Assembly: GCA_937138395.1 (NCBI GenBank)
Contig: CAKZPB010000064.1
Location: 20,226 to 84,225, forward strand
Direction of reading: 5' to 3'
DNA from: an uncultured Pseudomonadota bacterium
GTDB lineage: Bacteria; Pseudomonadota; Gammaproteobacteria; Xanthomonadales; Wenzhouxiangellaceae
Length of the DNA: 64,000 bases
A model generated the notes under the pieces. It saw nothing but the letters and a program-made list of their open reading frames with translations, was not told the DNA's origin and did no database searches. This document shows positions 10,859 through 20,528 of the stretch, one piece after another. The first letter of the stretch is position 1. Every line of letters starts with the position of its first letter. A program made the position numbers and the translations under genes.

Positions 10859-10982
10859 GCGGCGTTCCTGGTTCGTGATCTTCGGTGGGCAAGTCAGACT
10901 CGGATCAGACATTGTTTGATCAACAAGCGATAGCGTATGATTGCCGACTTGTTGAGTGTACACGCGAGCGACACGAGAACCG

Positions 10983-12248
10983 ATGAATCTGCCGCTGCCG
11001 AACGATCCTGATCAGGACACCCAACCCTATGAGTCCAGCCGCTATGCGTCGCTGGTGCTGAATCTGGGGCGCGCGCTGCACCGCGTCGGATCGCCGGCCC
11101 ATCGACTGGAAACCGCGATGCAGGTCATGGCCGACCGGCTTGGACTACAGGCCGAGTTTTTCTCGACGCCAACCGTGCTCATGGTCAGTCTAGGTGACGG
11201 CAGCCAACAGCAAACCTATCTGGCCCGCGTCGAGCCGGGCGGGACCGATCTGTCGAAGTTAGCCGACTTGTCCCGCGTCATGGTCCAGCTTGAACAACGT
11301 GAGCTGGATCCACTCGAAGCCAACCGCATAGTCGAGGCCATCGATCAACGGCCTGCTCGCTATCGTGGTCTTGCACTCGTGCTGGCGTATGCACTGGTGT
11401 CTGGTGGCGTCGGCGCGCTGATCGGCGGCGGCATTCGTGAGTTGCTGCTGGCCGCGGCCCTGGGCGGTGTTACCGGCCTGAGCGTGATCGGCCTGTCCCG
11501 CCTGGTATTGACGGATCGGCCGGAGATGATTCGCCTGTTGTCGCCGCTGGCCGCCATGCTGGTCACCTTCCTCGGGTTTGTATGGTGTGGCCTGGACGGA
11601 CAAACGGCATTGATGCCATCGATTATCGCCGGCATCATTACGCTGCTTCCAGGCCTGGACCTGACTGTATCTGCGCGCGAACTGGCCACCGGCCATATGG
11701 TTTCGGGCGCTGCACGGGCCGCATCGACGCTGATGATCTTTGCTTTATTGGCGTTCGGCCTGATGCTCGGCGGCTCGATTGGCCAATGGATGGTCGGTCC
11801 GGTTGAACTGCTTCAGGCCAACCCGCCGACCGGCTGGCTGATGGCCACCGGATTCGGGCTGGCTGCGCTCGGCTTTACCGTCCTGTTTCAGGCCCATTGG
11901 CGCGACTGGATCTGGATGCTGCTGGCCTGCCTGGTTGCATCGACTGCCATCGGCCTCGGCCGAATGCTCGAATCCCCCGTGCTGGCTGCGTTCATGGGCG
12001 GCATTGCAGTTGGCCTGGTTGCCAATGTGTTCGCCCGCGTCAGCAACAAACCCGGCTCAATCATGCTGTTACCCGGGCTGATCTTGCTGGTACCGGGCAG
12101 TATCGGCATGCAGAGCCTGACCGCCCTGCTCGACCGAAACGTGATTACCGGCATCGAAACCGCATTTCTGGCCGGCATGGTCGCCGTTGCGTTGACCACC
12201 GGCTTGATTCTGGCCAGTGTACTGGTGCCGCCCAGAATTAATTTGTAA
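10983..12248 (+). CDS. threonine/serine exporter family protein (ThrE/DUF1212)
   Basis: LGRALHRVGSPAHRLETAMQVMADRLGL N-terminal region followed by about 10 hydrophobic segments. Start refined to MNLPLPN at 10983. Confidence 0.85.
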   Translation: MNLPLPNDPDQDTQPYESSRYASLVLNLGRALHRVGSPAHRLETAMQVMADRLGLQAEFFSTPTVLMVSLGDGSQQQTYLARVEPGGTDLSKLADLSRVMVQLEQRELDPLEANRIVEAIDQRPARYRGLALVLAYALVSGGVGALIGGGIRELLLAAALGGVTGLSVIGLSRLVLTDRPEMIRLLSPLAAMLVTFLGFVWCGLDGQTALMPSIIAGIITLLPGLDLTVSARELATGHMVSGAARAASTLMIFALLAFGLMLGGSIGQWMVGPVELLQANPPTGWLMATGFGLAALGFTVLFQAHWRDWIWMLLACLVASTAIGLGRMLESPVLAAFMGGIAVGLVANVFARVSNKPGSIMLLPGLILLVPGSIGMQSLTALLDRNVITGIETAFLAGMVAVALTTGLILASVLVPPRINL

Positions 12249-12548
12249 GTGGTCATTCTCAAGACAGATCCGGACGCGTTCGGCAACCGACCGGGCATGG
12301 CTTTGCTGCCTTTGATCTGGAATTAGCGCTTTTCAAAAGATGCCAGGTAATAAGCTCGAATCCAGAACTATCCAAGTAGCAGGGCCTTCAACCAGACCCG
12401 GAGTAAGCGCTGAGCCGGCTACGCCGAACGGGTTCTATGTCCGCGCCGGTTAAGGCATGCTTTGACAAGAATCAATTGATGCATCATCCATCTGCGGATC
12501 GCCGTCACTGTGGACTGATTTGCACCCTATTTCAAGTACACTGCACCG

Positions 12549-12824
12549 ATGAGCTCAATCGATATCAAGAAAAACCACAGCCTGTCGCTGGACGATGCGC
12601 AGAAGATCGCTGACGACCTGGCGCAAGATCTGGCCGAGAAGTTTTCAGTGGTCTATCACTGGGACGGCGATGTGCTGAATTTCGAGCGTACCGGTGTTGA
12701 TGGTGACATTACCGTCAACCAGGACATGGTTCACGTGCGCGCCAAACTGGGGTTTTTTCTCAGCTATCTGAAACCTGCCGTCGAACGCGAAATCGAGCGT
12801 TATCTTGACCAGCACTACAGCTGA
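12549..12824 (+). CDS. polyhydroxyalkanoic acid system family protein (small)
   Basis: 91 aa, FSVVYHWDGDVLNFERTGVDGDITVNQDMVHVRAKLGFFLSYLKPAVEREIERYLDQHY resembles PHA_gran_rgn family. Confidence 0.75.
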   Translation: MSSIDIKKNHSLSLDDAQKIADDLAQDLAEKFSVVYHWDGDVLNFERTGVDGDITVNQDMVHVRAKLGFFLSYLKPAVEREIERYLDQHYS

Positions 12825-12830
12825 CCGGCA

Positions 12831-13304
12831 TTGAGTATGTCGCACAGCATCGAACCGAGCATGATCATTGGCGCCTGCGAATGGGTCGGTTTACCCGAGC
12901 TCGGCATCAGCCGTCTGCGCGCGCGTGTGGATACGGGCGCACGATCCTGCGCCCTGCACGCCAGCGATATCGAGACCTTCTCGGAACAGGGCATCGATCG
13001 CGTGCGCTTTCGAGTGCACATGGACCATGCCGATCCGGACCGCTGGCGCAGCTGCATCGCCGACTATGTGGGCAGCCGAAGCGTACGATCCAGCTCCGGC
13101 GATCGTGAACAACGCCTGACCATCCGCACCGACATCATGATCGGTCACTCGCGCTGGGCCGTCGACATGACGCTGACCAACCGTGAAAAAATGACCTATC
13201 GCATGCTGCTCGGCCGAAACGCAATGAAGCATCACGCGCTGGTCAACCCTGCACGAACCTTTCTGCAGGGCAAGCCGCGCGCCGAACAAACAGGACCCTC
13301 ATGA
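12831..13304 (+). CDS. ATP-dependent zinc protease (RimB-like, retropepsin-like fold)
   Basis: [42 protein letters not shown] retropepsin-like motif; overlaps rimK by 4 nt. Confidence 0.87.
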   Translation: MSMSHSIEPSMIIGACEWVGLPELGISRLRARVDTGARSCALHASDIETFSEQGIDRVRFRVHMDHADPDRWRSCIADYVGSRSVRSSSGDREQRLTIRTDIMIGHSRWAVDMTLTNREKMTYRMLLGRNAMKHHALVNPARTFLQGKPRAEQTGPS

Positions 13305-14206
13305 AAATTGCCATCCTCTCGCGCAGCCGCAACATCTATTCAACACGACGACTGGTCGAAGCCGCGGTTGAACGTGACCACGAAGTGCACGTCGTCGATA
13401 CGTTGCGCTGCTATATGAACATTGCCTCGCACCGGCCGACGATTCACTATCGTGGCGAACAGCTTGATCCGTTTGATGCTGTCATTCCAAGAATCGGGGC
13501 CTCGATTACGTTCTACGGCACGGCCGTGCTGCGTCAGTTTGAAATGATGGGCACGTTCCCACTGAACGAATCGGTTGCCGTGACGCGGTCACGCGATAAG
13601 TTGCGATCGCTGCAGCTACTGGCGCGGCGCGGAATTGGTCTGCCGGTCACCGGCTTTGCACGGGCGCCCGACGATATCGGCGACCTGATTGATATGGTCG
13701 GCGGCGCGCCACTGGTTGCCAAGCTGCTCGAGGGCACGCAGGGCATCGGCGTTGTATTGTGCGAGACGCGCAAAGCAGCCGAAAGCGTGCTGGAAGCCTT
13801 CATGGGCCTGAACGTTTCGATCATGGTGCAGGAATACATCAAGGAGGCCGGTGGCGCCGACATCCGCTGTTTCGTGATCGGCGACAAAGTCGTTGCCGCC
13901 ATCAAACGTCAGGCCGCACCCGGCGAGTTTCGATCCAACCTGCATCGTGGCGGCAGTGCCGAGCTGATCAAGATCACGCCGCAGGAACGTGCCGTTGCCG
14001 TTCGAGCTGCCAAGATCATGGGCCTGAACGTGGCCGGCGTCGATGTGCTGCGCTCCAACCACGGCCCGCTGATCATGGAAGTCAATTCCTCGCCCGGTCT
14101 GGAAGGCATCGAAAACGCCACCGGCAAGGACGTCGCCGGCATGATCATTCAGTTCATGGAAAAAAACGCCAAAAAAGACAAGACCCGCACGCGGGGAAAA
14201 GGCTGA
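13301..14206 (+). CDS. rimK: 30S ribosomal protein S6--L-glutamate ligase
   Basis: 301 aa ATP-grasp; [22 protein letters not shown]...[17 protein letters not shown]...[15 protein letters not shown]. Confidence 0.95.
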   Translation: MKIAILSRSRNIYSTRRLVEAAVERDHEVHVVDTLRCYMNIASHRPTIHYRGEQLDPFDAVIPRIGASITFYGTAVLRQFEMMGTFPLNESVAVTRSRDKLRSLQLLARRGIGLPVTGFARAPDDIGDLIDMVGGAPLVAKLLEGTQGIGVVLCETRKAAESVLEAFMGLNVSIMVQEYIKEAGGADIRCFVIGDKVVAAIKRQAAPGEFRSNLHRGGSAELIKITPQERAVAVRAAKIMGLNVAGVDVLRSNHGPLIMEVNSSPGLEGIENATGKDVAGMIIQFMEKNAKKDKTRTRGKG

Positions 14207-14215
14207 ACCTGCTCT

Positions 14216-14360
14216 AACCGCAGATGATGCAGATGGGCGCAGATTGAGTTCGAACGTAATACATCATGCGGTCACGAAAAGCAAAACGCTTAAAACGCAC
14301 ATCAAGATTTTTACTTACTGGTTTAGATTTTATCTGCGTGAATCTGCGTAATCTGCGGTT
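14216..14360. repeat. MITE-like inverted-repeat element, copy 1
   Basis: AACCGCAGAT at 14216-14225 and its perfect reverse complement ATCTGCGGTT at 14351-14360; internal phased GCAGAT/ATCTGC units at both ends. Confidence 0.8.
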
Positions 14361-14373
14361 TTAAAAAGCCTTT

Positions 14374-15447
14374 CTAATTCGATCCACGAATAATCCGCCC
14401 ACACCGCCAGATCAGGTAGTTGGCAACGAACCAGAAGCGTTTGAACGCCGGGTTGCGGGTTTGCTTGTGATGGTAGCGGTAGTAGATCTGCTGCACGATC
14501 ACGGCGAGTCGAAACAGACCATACACCTCATAGAATGCCCAGTTCTGAGGGTTGAACTGCATTCGCTCACAATAATAATCCACGACTTGCTGGCGCGTCA
14601 TCATGCCCTCAAGGTGCGTTGGCTGGCGTCGAAAACCGCGGAAAAAACGATCATCATCGGCTTGCACCCAGTAAGCCAGCACATTCCCAAGATCCATCAG
14701 CGGGTCGCCCAAGGTTGCCATTTCCCAATCCAGTACCGCAATGATGTTGAGCGGGTCCTGTGGATCCAGGATCAAATTATCGAAGCGGTAATCGCCGTGA
14801 ATCAGCGCAATGCGGACTTCATCGGGAACGTTTGCAGCGAGCCAGTCAGTGACTGCTTTGCCCTTGACCACGTTCCAGGTTTGAGCTTTTTGCCAGCGCC
14901 CGATCCAGCCATCGATCTGGCGTTGGTTGTAACCGGCGCCCTTGGCCAGGCCACTCAACCCGGCACGCTCGATATCAACCGAATGCAGTTCGATCAATCG
15001 ATCAATCGCGTTAGTGCACAGCGTCCGGACCTGATCCGGGGTCAACGTCAGCCCGCGCGGCAAATTGGCTCGTGGAATGATGCCTTCAATCCGATCCATG
15101 ACGTAGAAATCTGCACCAATGACAGCATGATCTTCACAGGCGGCCAGCATGTTTGGCACATATGGAAATACCGGTGCCAGTGCCTTCTGAAGCTTGTACT
15201 CCCGCACCACGTTGTGGGCCGATTTGGCTTTGGTGCCCGGTGGTGGACGGCGCAGGATCAGATCACGATGGTCATAGCGCAGCCGGTACGTCAAATTGGA
15301 AGCACCCCGCGGGAACTGTTCGACTTCGGGTGTGCCTTCCAGGCCGTCCACATGTTGCTTCAGCCAGGCATCCAGCGCCCGTTCATCAAAGCGATCCTCA
15401 TCGCGCACCTTGCGCGGCTGGTCGATAACGTTTTGTTTATTTGTCAT
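14374..15447 (-). CDS. phosphotransferase family protein (APH-like, acyl-CoA dehydrogenase-associated)
   Basis: LIHGDYRFDNLILDPQDPLNIIAVLDWEMATLGDPLMDLG motif. Start refined to MTNKQNV at 15447. Confidence 0.88.
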   Translation of the reverse strand: MTNKQNVIDQPRKVRDEDRFDERALDAWLKQHVDGLEGTPEVEQFPRGASNLTYRLRYDHRDLILRRPPPGTKAKSAHNVVREYKLQKALAPVFPYVPNMLAACEDHAVIGADFYVMDRIEGIIPRANLPRGLTLTPDQVRTLCTNAIDRLIELHSVDIERAGLSGLAKGAGYNQRQIDGWIGRWQKAQTWNVVKGKAVTDWLAANVPDEVRIALIHGDYRFDNLILDPQDPLNIIAVLDWEMATLGDPLMDLGNVLAYWVQADDDRFFRGFRRQPTHLEGMMTRQQVVDYYCERMQFNPQNWAFYEVYGLFRLAVIVQQIYYRYHHKQTRNPAFKRFWFVANYLIWRCGRIIRGSN

Positions 15448-15458
15448 TGTTTTATTGG

Positions 15459-15650
15459 AACCGCAGATTTCACAGATTAATAGTCTCAAAACCTATGACC
15501 GCGAATGAATGCAACTACATCTAGATACTACACACTTGAAATTCGCTACTTGAACACCTGAATCACCTGGTTTTTTCGGGTTGATTCGCAGATGATTAGA
15601 GATTAGTGCTTTTGATTTTTCATCTGCGTATATCTGCGTTATCTGCGGTT
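15459..15650. repeat. MITE-like inverted-repeat element, copy 2
   Basis: AACCGCAGAT at 15459-15468 and ATCTGCGGTT at 15641-15650; right end ATCTGCGTATATCTGCGTTATCTGCGGTT parallels copy 1 (ATCTGCGTGAATCTGCGTAATCTGCGGTT). Confidence 0.8.
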
Positions 15651-15658
15651 TCGGGCCT

Positions 15659-16873
15659 TTATGTTTTAATGTATTGCTTCAACTCATGCCGCGCAACAAC
15701 GCCGCGATGGACTTCATCCGGACCGTCGGCCAGACGCAAGGCGCGGGCACTGGTCCAGGCCCAGGCCAACGGGAAGTCTTCGCTTAAACCCCCACCTCCG
15801 TGCAGCTGCATGGCCATGTCGATGACGTGCTGAGCCATGCCCGGCACGGCCACCTTGATTTGCGAGACTTCGTTCATCGCGCCACGTATGCCGTGCTGAT
15901 CCAGTGACCAGGCCGCTTTGAGCACCAGTAGCCTGGCCTGCTCGATGGCAATACGGGCATTGGCAATCCGTTCGCCATTGCCGCCGAGCTTGGCCAGCGG
16001 GCGGCCGAATGCGGATCGCTGCAGCGCGCGCTTGCAGGCCAGTTCAAGCGCCATTTCGGCAAGTCCGATCAAGCGCATGCAATGATGAATCCGACCGGGG
16101 CCCAGTCGACCCTGGGCGATTTCAAAGCCACGGCCGGGACCGGCGATGATGGCCGAAGCCGGCAGGCGAACCTGATCAAAAGACACCTCGCCATGACCAT
16201 AGGGCGCATCGTCAAAGCCCATGGTATGCAGCATGCGTTCGACTTTTACGCCCGGCGCTTCGGCCGGCACCAATACCATCGAATGCTGCTGATGCCGATC
16301 GGCTTCTGGATCGGTCAGACCCATGAAAATGATCAGCTTGCAGTCGGGATGGCCAATCCCGGTTGACCACCATTTACGTCCGTTCAGTACAACCTCATCG
16401 CCCTCCAGCCTGGCCGTCGCCTGCATGTTGGTAGCATCCGAGGACGCCACATCGGGCTCGGTCATGCAAAATGCCGAGCGGATGTCACCGGCCAGCAGCG
16501 GTTCCAGCCACTGGGCTTTCTGATCATCCGATCCGAAGTGATACAGCACTTCCATATTGCCGGTATCCGGCGCGTTGCAGTTGAAGAATTCCGGCGCGAT
16601 GATGCATCGGCCCATCAATTCAGCCATTGGCGCATAATCCAGGTTGCTGAGACCAGCACCCAGCGCCTGATCGGGCAGGAATAGATTCCACAGGCCTTGC
16701 TCACGCGCCTGAGCCTTGATCTCCGCTACGCCATCGGGCACCGCCCAGCGAGCTTCGCCAGGCCGTCGGCTCTGCTCATGAAAGGCCGACTCAAACGGTC
16801 GAATCTTCGATTCGATAAAGTCGTCAACGGCTTGAATCAGCTGCTGCGCTCGGGCACTGGGCGTCAAGTCCAT
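15659..16873 (-). CDS. acyl-CoA dehydrogenase family protein
   Basis: 404 aa, AFCMTEPDVASSDATNMQ...RKWWSTGIGHPDCKL...AMQLHGGGGLSEDFPLAWAWTSARALRLADGPDEVHR. Confidence 0.94.
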   Translation of the reverse strand: MDLTPSARAQQLIQAVDDFIESKIRPFESAFHEQSRRPGEARWAVPDGVAEIKAQAREQGLWNLFLPDQALGAGLSNLDYAPMAELMGRCIIAPEFFNCNAPDTGNMEVLYHFGSDDQKAQWLEPLLAGDIRSAFCMTEPDVASSDATNMQATARLEGDEVVLNGRKWWSTGIGHPDCKLIIFMGLTDPEADRHQQHSMVLVPAEAPGVKVERMLHTMGFDDAPYGHGEVSFDQVRLPASAIIAGPGRGFEIAQGRLGPGRIHHCMRLIGLAEMALELACKRALQRSAFGRPLAKLGGNGERIANARIAIEQARLLVLKAAWSLDQHGIRGAMNEVSQIKVAVPGMAQHVIDMAMQLHGGGGLSEDFPLAWAWTSARALRLADGPDEVHRGVVARHELKQYIKT

Positions 16874-17011
16874 GAAATATCCTGTCGACTAAGGTGAAAT
16901 CAGTATACGCAAGCCATTGGCTGAAACCTGTGCTGCAGCGTCGTCGTGCATTCATGTATCGCCAGCAGGCTGAAGTTACACTACAACTACTATCCAACCG
17001 ACCAGTCGAGC

Positions 17012-17446
17012 ATGCAGATCTTTCAACCAATCATCACCCTTGCATTCACGCTGATAGCACCGGCATTGCTGGCCGGTACGCTGACGGTCAAAGATCCCTG
17101 GATTCCCGAAGCGCCGCCCAATGCACGGATGCTGGCAGGCTACATGGAACTGCACAATCATGGCGAGGACGTTGTGCGGATCGTGGACGCCCGCGCCGAA
17201 TCATGGTTTGGCAATATCGAAATCCACATCAGCGAAACGCAGGACGGGCTGTCCAGAATGCGCAAAATCGACCTGCTTGAGATTCCGCCCGGCCAGTCGG
17301 CTTTGCTGCAGCGCGGCGGTCTGCACCTGATGTTGATGCGCCCGAAACGTAGTCCGACGGTCGGTGATCAGATCACGATCGAACTGCTCGATGATGCGGG
17401 CCAGGTCGCCGTCGTCGTAGAGGCCGAAGTCAGGCCGCGCCCCTAG
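17012..17446 (+). CDS. copper chaperone PCu(A)C family protein
   Basis: Signal peptide, VKDPWIPEAPPNARMLAGYMELHN..., H-x(n)-M-type C-terminus (GGLHLMLMRPKRSP). Start refined to ATG at 17012. Confidence 0.88.
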   Translation: MQIFQPIITLAFTLIAPALLAGTLTVKDPWIPEAPPNARMLAGYMELHNHGEDVVRIVDARAESWFGNIEIHISETQDGLSRMRKIDLLEIPPGQSALLQRGGLHLMLMRPKRSPTVGDQITIELLDDAGQVAVVVEAEVRPRP

Positions 17447-18099
17447 GGCGGGTTGATCGCAGCAATCCGCTGGCCCGCAACCGCCAGCAGTTGCCAGCCG
17501 TATTGCTCCAGGCCGTCCATGCCGCCGGTAAAGCGACCGAACGACGGCAAAATCAAGTGCTGGTCGCGCAGCGCAAAGGCCGGCATCCTCAGCGATTCTC
17601 GACCCGAGCGTAGATGCACGCAGGGGTGCCAATGGCCAGAAACCCCGGGCTTGATTTCCGCCTGCTCGGCATCCACGGCATGGATCAGCTGCAGTCCGTC
17701 CAGTTCAAGCGCGTGATCAATTCGGCCCATCCGCCATTGGCTCAGCCATGCGTCCAAGCGACGGTCATGGTTCCCAAGCACCAGATCGATACTGAGTTGA
17801 CCGTGGACCGTTCGCCAACGCCGCACCGTCTCCGGCCAGTCATCATCTGCACTTGGCGGGGCATGAACCCAGTCACCCAGCACCAAGAGTTGCTCCGGGC
17901 GATAGCGACCCACCATCCGGCTTAATGCTTCCAGCTCCGAGTGCAGCACGCTGCCGGGGATGGCGATGCCGTGTCGTCGGAATACCTGGTCCTTGCCCAG
18001 GTGCACATCGGCAATCATCAGCAACCTGCGGTCGGGCCACCACAGCGCGCGCTCCGGCAACAGCTCCAACAGGTTGTTGTTCAGCACTATCTGCATCAT
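17443..18099 (-). CDS. pdeM: ligase-associated DNA damage response endonuclease PdeM
   Basis: Metallophosphoesterase, LMIADVHLGKDQVFRRHGIAIP...LGDWVH...LVLGNHDRR; ATGA overlap with the upstream helicase gene. Confidence 0.9.
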   Translation of the reverse strand: MMQIVLNNNLLELLPERALWWPDRRLLMIADVHLGKDQVFRRHGIAIPGSVLHSELEALSRMVGRYRPEQLLVLGDWVHAPPSADDDWPETVRRWRTVHGQLSIDLVLGNHDRRLDAWLSQWRMGRIDHALELDGLQLIHAVDAEQAEIKPGVSGHWHPCVHLRSGRESLRMPAFALRDQHLILPSFGRFTGGMDGLEQYGWQLLAVAGQRIAAINPP

Positions 18100-20528
18100 T
18101 CCGAACCCACACGTTGTTCCAGGGAGCCGAGCATTCGGTCAACGCGAGCCTGCCAATCTTCGGAGGATAACTGCGAGCGTAGTCGGTCTGCCCACAGTGG
18201 AAACGCCAGCGGCGTCAATCGGTCGGTCTGTTTCAGCACAATAGCCTGGCCTGTTGCACGGTCAAGTGCAGCATGAATCCGCTGAAACTCCAGCTGCCCT
18301 TCAAGCACTTCTCGCTGCGCCTGTTCGAGCAGCAGATGATCCGGGTCGTGCTCTTTCAGCACATCAAAAATCAGACCGCTCGAAGCCTGCAGATGGCGCA
18401 TCGGCTTGTTTTTTCCCGGAAACCCGCGCTGCACCATGCCGGCCACGCGTGCAATGTCGCGGAAGTGATATTTGGCCATATTGGCCGCATCCAGGCTGCG
18501 CCGGATATCACGTTCAAGATGCTCGACTGACAGCACCTGACGCCACTGCTCCACGCCCAGTTGCAGCGGTCTGGCGCTGAGCAGCTCCATGCCGTAATCA
18601 TTGACCGTAATCGAAAACGTGACCGGTGCAAGCTGTGCCAGACGCCAGGCGATCAACGCAGCCAGACCCTCATGAGCCAGACGACCGGCAAAGGGATACA
18701 GAAATAGATGCGCGCCATCACGACTGGTCAGCTGCTCGATCAGCAGCCGCCCGGTGCCAGGCAGCCCGGACTGGCGCTGCTGCTGTTCAAGTAGCGGCAA
18801 TACGTGTTGAATTTCAGCCCCGGCAGGCAGCTGGTTGTCGGCATAGGCATTGAATAGATTCAGCATGCCATCAGCCAACAGCGTTGACAGCGGCATGCGG
18901 CCACCGGCCCAGCTCGGCACCGTCGCTTTTTTCGAACTGGATTTTTTGACGTAGGCCGTCATATCGCGCACGCGCACCAACTCCAGACTGCGACCGGCGA
19001 AAATGAAGCGATCACCGGGACGCAGCCGGGTAATAAACCGCTCTTCAACCTGGCCCAGTGAGCCACCCTTGACAAACTTGACCTGCAGCGCGCCGTCAGC
19101 GCTGATCGTACCGATGTTCAAGCGGTGCAGCATTGCGATGCGCCGATTGCTCACCCGCATGCGCCCGTTGCTTTCGACAACCTTGTGGAAATTCGGATAG
19201 GCCTGCAAGGCCGGACCACCGCGCGTAATGAAATCCAGCGTCCACTGCCACTGGTGGCGCGACAATTCATGAAACGCCGGACAGGATCGCACCTCGTCGA
19301 TCATCGTGTCTGCCTCAAAGCCGCCGCCCATGGCGACCGTGACCAGGTGCTGTGACAACACGTCCAGGGCCAGCCGTATGGGCTCGCGGGACTCGACCCG
19401 GCGCTGCTCGATACGTGCTCGGACTGCGGCCAGCTCAAGCACCTCGAGTGCATGCGTCGGTACGCAAATCAATCGTGCGCTTGCACCCGGGCGATGGCCG
19501 GAACGACCGGCCCGCTGTATCAGGCGGGCGATACCCTTCGGGCTGCCAATCTGGATCACCTGATCCACCGGGGAAAAATCAACGCCAAGATCAAGACTGG
19601 ATGTGGCCACGACGCACTTCAGACTGCCGTCTGCCAGGCCCTGTTCCGCATGGTCGCGCAATGCACGATCAATCGAACCATGATGCAGCGCAATTCGTTC
19701 TGGCTCAGCGCTGACCGACTGAATAGCGCCGTACCAGTTTTCGGCCTGGTTGCGTGTGTTGGTAAATACCAGCGTGGATTCGGCCTGTTCGATCCGCTGG
19801 GTCACCGACGGTAGCTGCGTCAGACCCATCCGACCGGCTAATGGAAAGCGCTGCAGTGATTCGGGCAGCAATGTTTCGATCTCCAGTGGGCGGTCCGTGC
19901 GCCCCTGGATGCATGTACCCGTATGGCCCACCGGCATCAGCGCTGCACAGGCTTCTTCCAGGTTGCCGACCGTAGCCGATAGCCCCCAGACCTGCAGAAC
20001 CGGATTCAAGCTGCGCAGTCTTGCCAGTGCCAACTGGAGCAGCACGCCGCGCTTGCTGCCCAGCAATTCGTGCCACTCATCGACAAAGACTGCCTGGATG
20101 GATTTCATTCGACTCGGGGCGTCGGCGTAGCTCAACATCAACGACAGGCTTTCCGGCGTCGTCACCAGCGCCGGCGGCGGTTGCTCGATCAGCTTTTTGC
20201 GCCTGTAGGCCGAAGTATCGCCAGTGCGCATCGCCACCATATCCGGTTTTCCGAGCGCGGCCAGTGGACGATTCAACGCCCGACTGGTATCGGCCGCCAG
20301 CGCGCGCAGTGGGGTAATCCAGAGCACGTTGAGGCCGGTTCGCGGGGTTACGTCGACAAGCTGATTGACCGCCCCACCCCAGGCAGCCAGGGTCTTGCCG
20401 CTACCGGTTGGGGCATGAATCAGGCCGCTCTGTCCTTGCGCAAATGCAGACCACGCCTGGCGCTGAAAATCCAGCACAGGCCACTGTTGCTGCGCGAACC
20501 AGCGCTCAATCGGCGATAAGCTGCTCAA
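18096..20528 (-). CDS. ligase-associated DNA damage response DEXH-box helicase (Lhr-like)
   Basis: 810 aa, GLIHAPTGSGKTLAAW, VDEWHELLGSKRG (DExH), SATVGNLEEA, QRAGRSGHRPG. Confidence 0.92.
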   Translation of the reverse strand: MSSLSPIERWFAQQQWPVLDFQRQAWSAFAQGQSGLIHAPTGSGKTLAAWGGAVNQLVDVTPRTGLNVLWITPLRALAADTSRALNRPLAALGKPDMVAMRTGDTSAYRRKKLIEQPPPALVTTPESLSLMLSYADAPSRMKSIQAVFVDEWHELLGSKRGVLLQLALARLRSLNPVLQVWGLSATVGNLEEACAALMPVGHTGTCIQGRTDRPLEIETLLPESLQRFPLAGRMGLTQLPSVTQRIEQAESTLVFTNTRNQAENWYGAIQSVSAEPERIALHHGSIDRALRDHAEQGLADGSLKCVVATSSLDLGVDFSPVDQVIQIGSPKGIARLIQRAGRSGHRPGASARLICVPTHALEVLELAAVRARIEQRRVESREPIRLALDVLSQHLVTVAMGGGFEADTMIDEVRSCPAFHELSRHQWQWTLDFITRGGPALQAYPNFHKVVESNGRMRVSNRRIAMLHRLNIGTISADGALQVKFVKGGSLGQVEERFITRLRPGDRFIFAGRSLELVRVRDMTAYVKKSSSKKATVPSWAGGRMPLSTLLADGMLNLFNAYADNQLPAGAEIQHVLPLLEQQQRQSGLPGTGRLLIEQLTSRDGAHLFLYPFAGRLAHEGLAALIAWRLAQLAPVTFSITVNDYGMELLSARPLQLGVEQWRQVLSVEHLERDIRRSLDAANMAKYHFRDIARVAGMVQRGFPGKNKPMRHLQASSGLIFDVLKEHDPDHLLLEQAQREVLEGQLEFQRIHAALDRATGQAIVLKQTDRLTPLAFPLWADRLRSQLSSEDWQARVDRMLGSLEQRVGSE

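Noticed and set aside
10112-10933. 273-aa + strand ORF
   Set aside because: Antisense to ppc; no recognisable motif.
12249-12548. Possible tRNA or ncRNA in the 300-bp gap after the ThrE-like gene
   Set aside because: No cloverleaf, T-loop GTTCRANNC box or terminator seen by eye.
14461-15480. 339-aa + strand ORF
   Set aside because: Antisense to the phosphotransferase gene with clear HGDYRFDNL and DWEMATLGDP motifs; translated product has no recognisable domain.
14216-15650. CRISPR-like reading of the repeated ATCTGCG units
   Set aside because: Units are about 10-11 bp apart, arranged as inverted termini, without regular spacers or cas genes.
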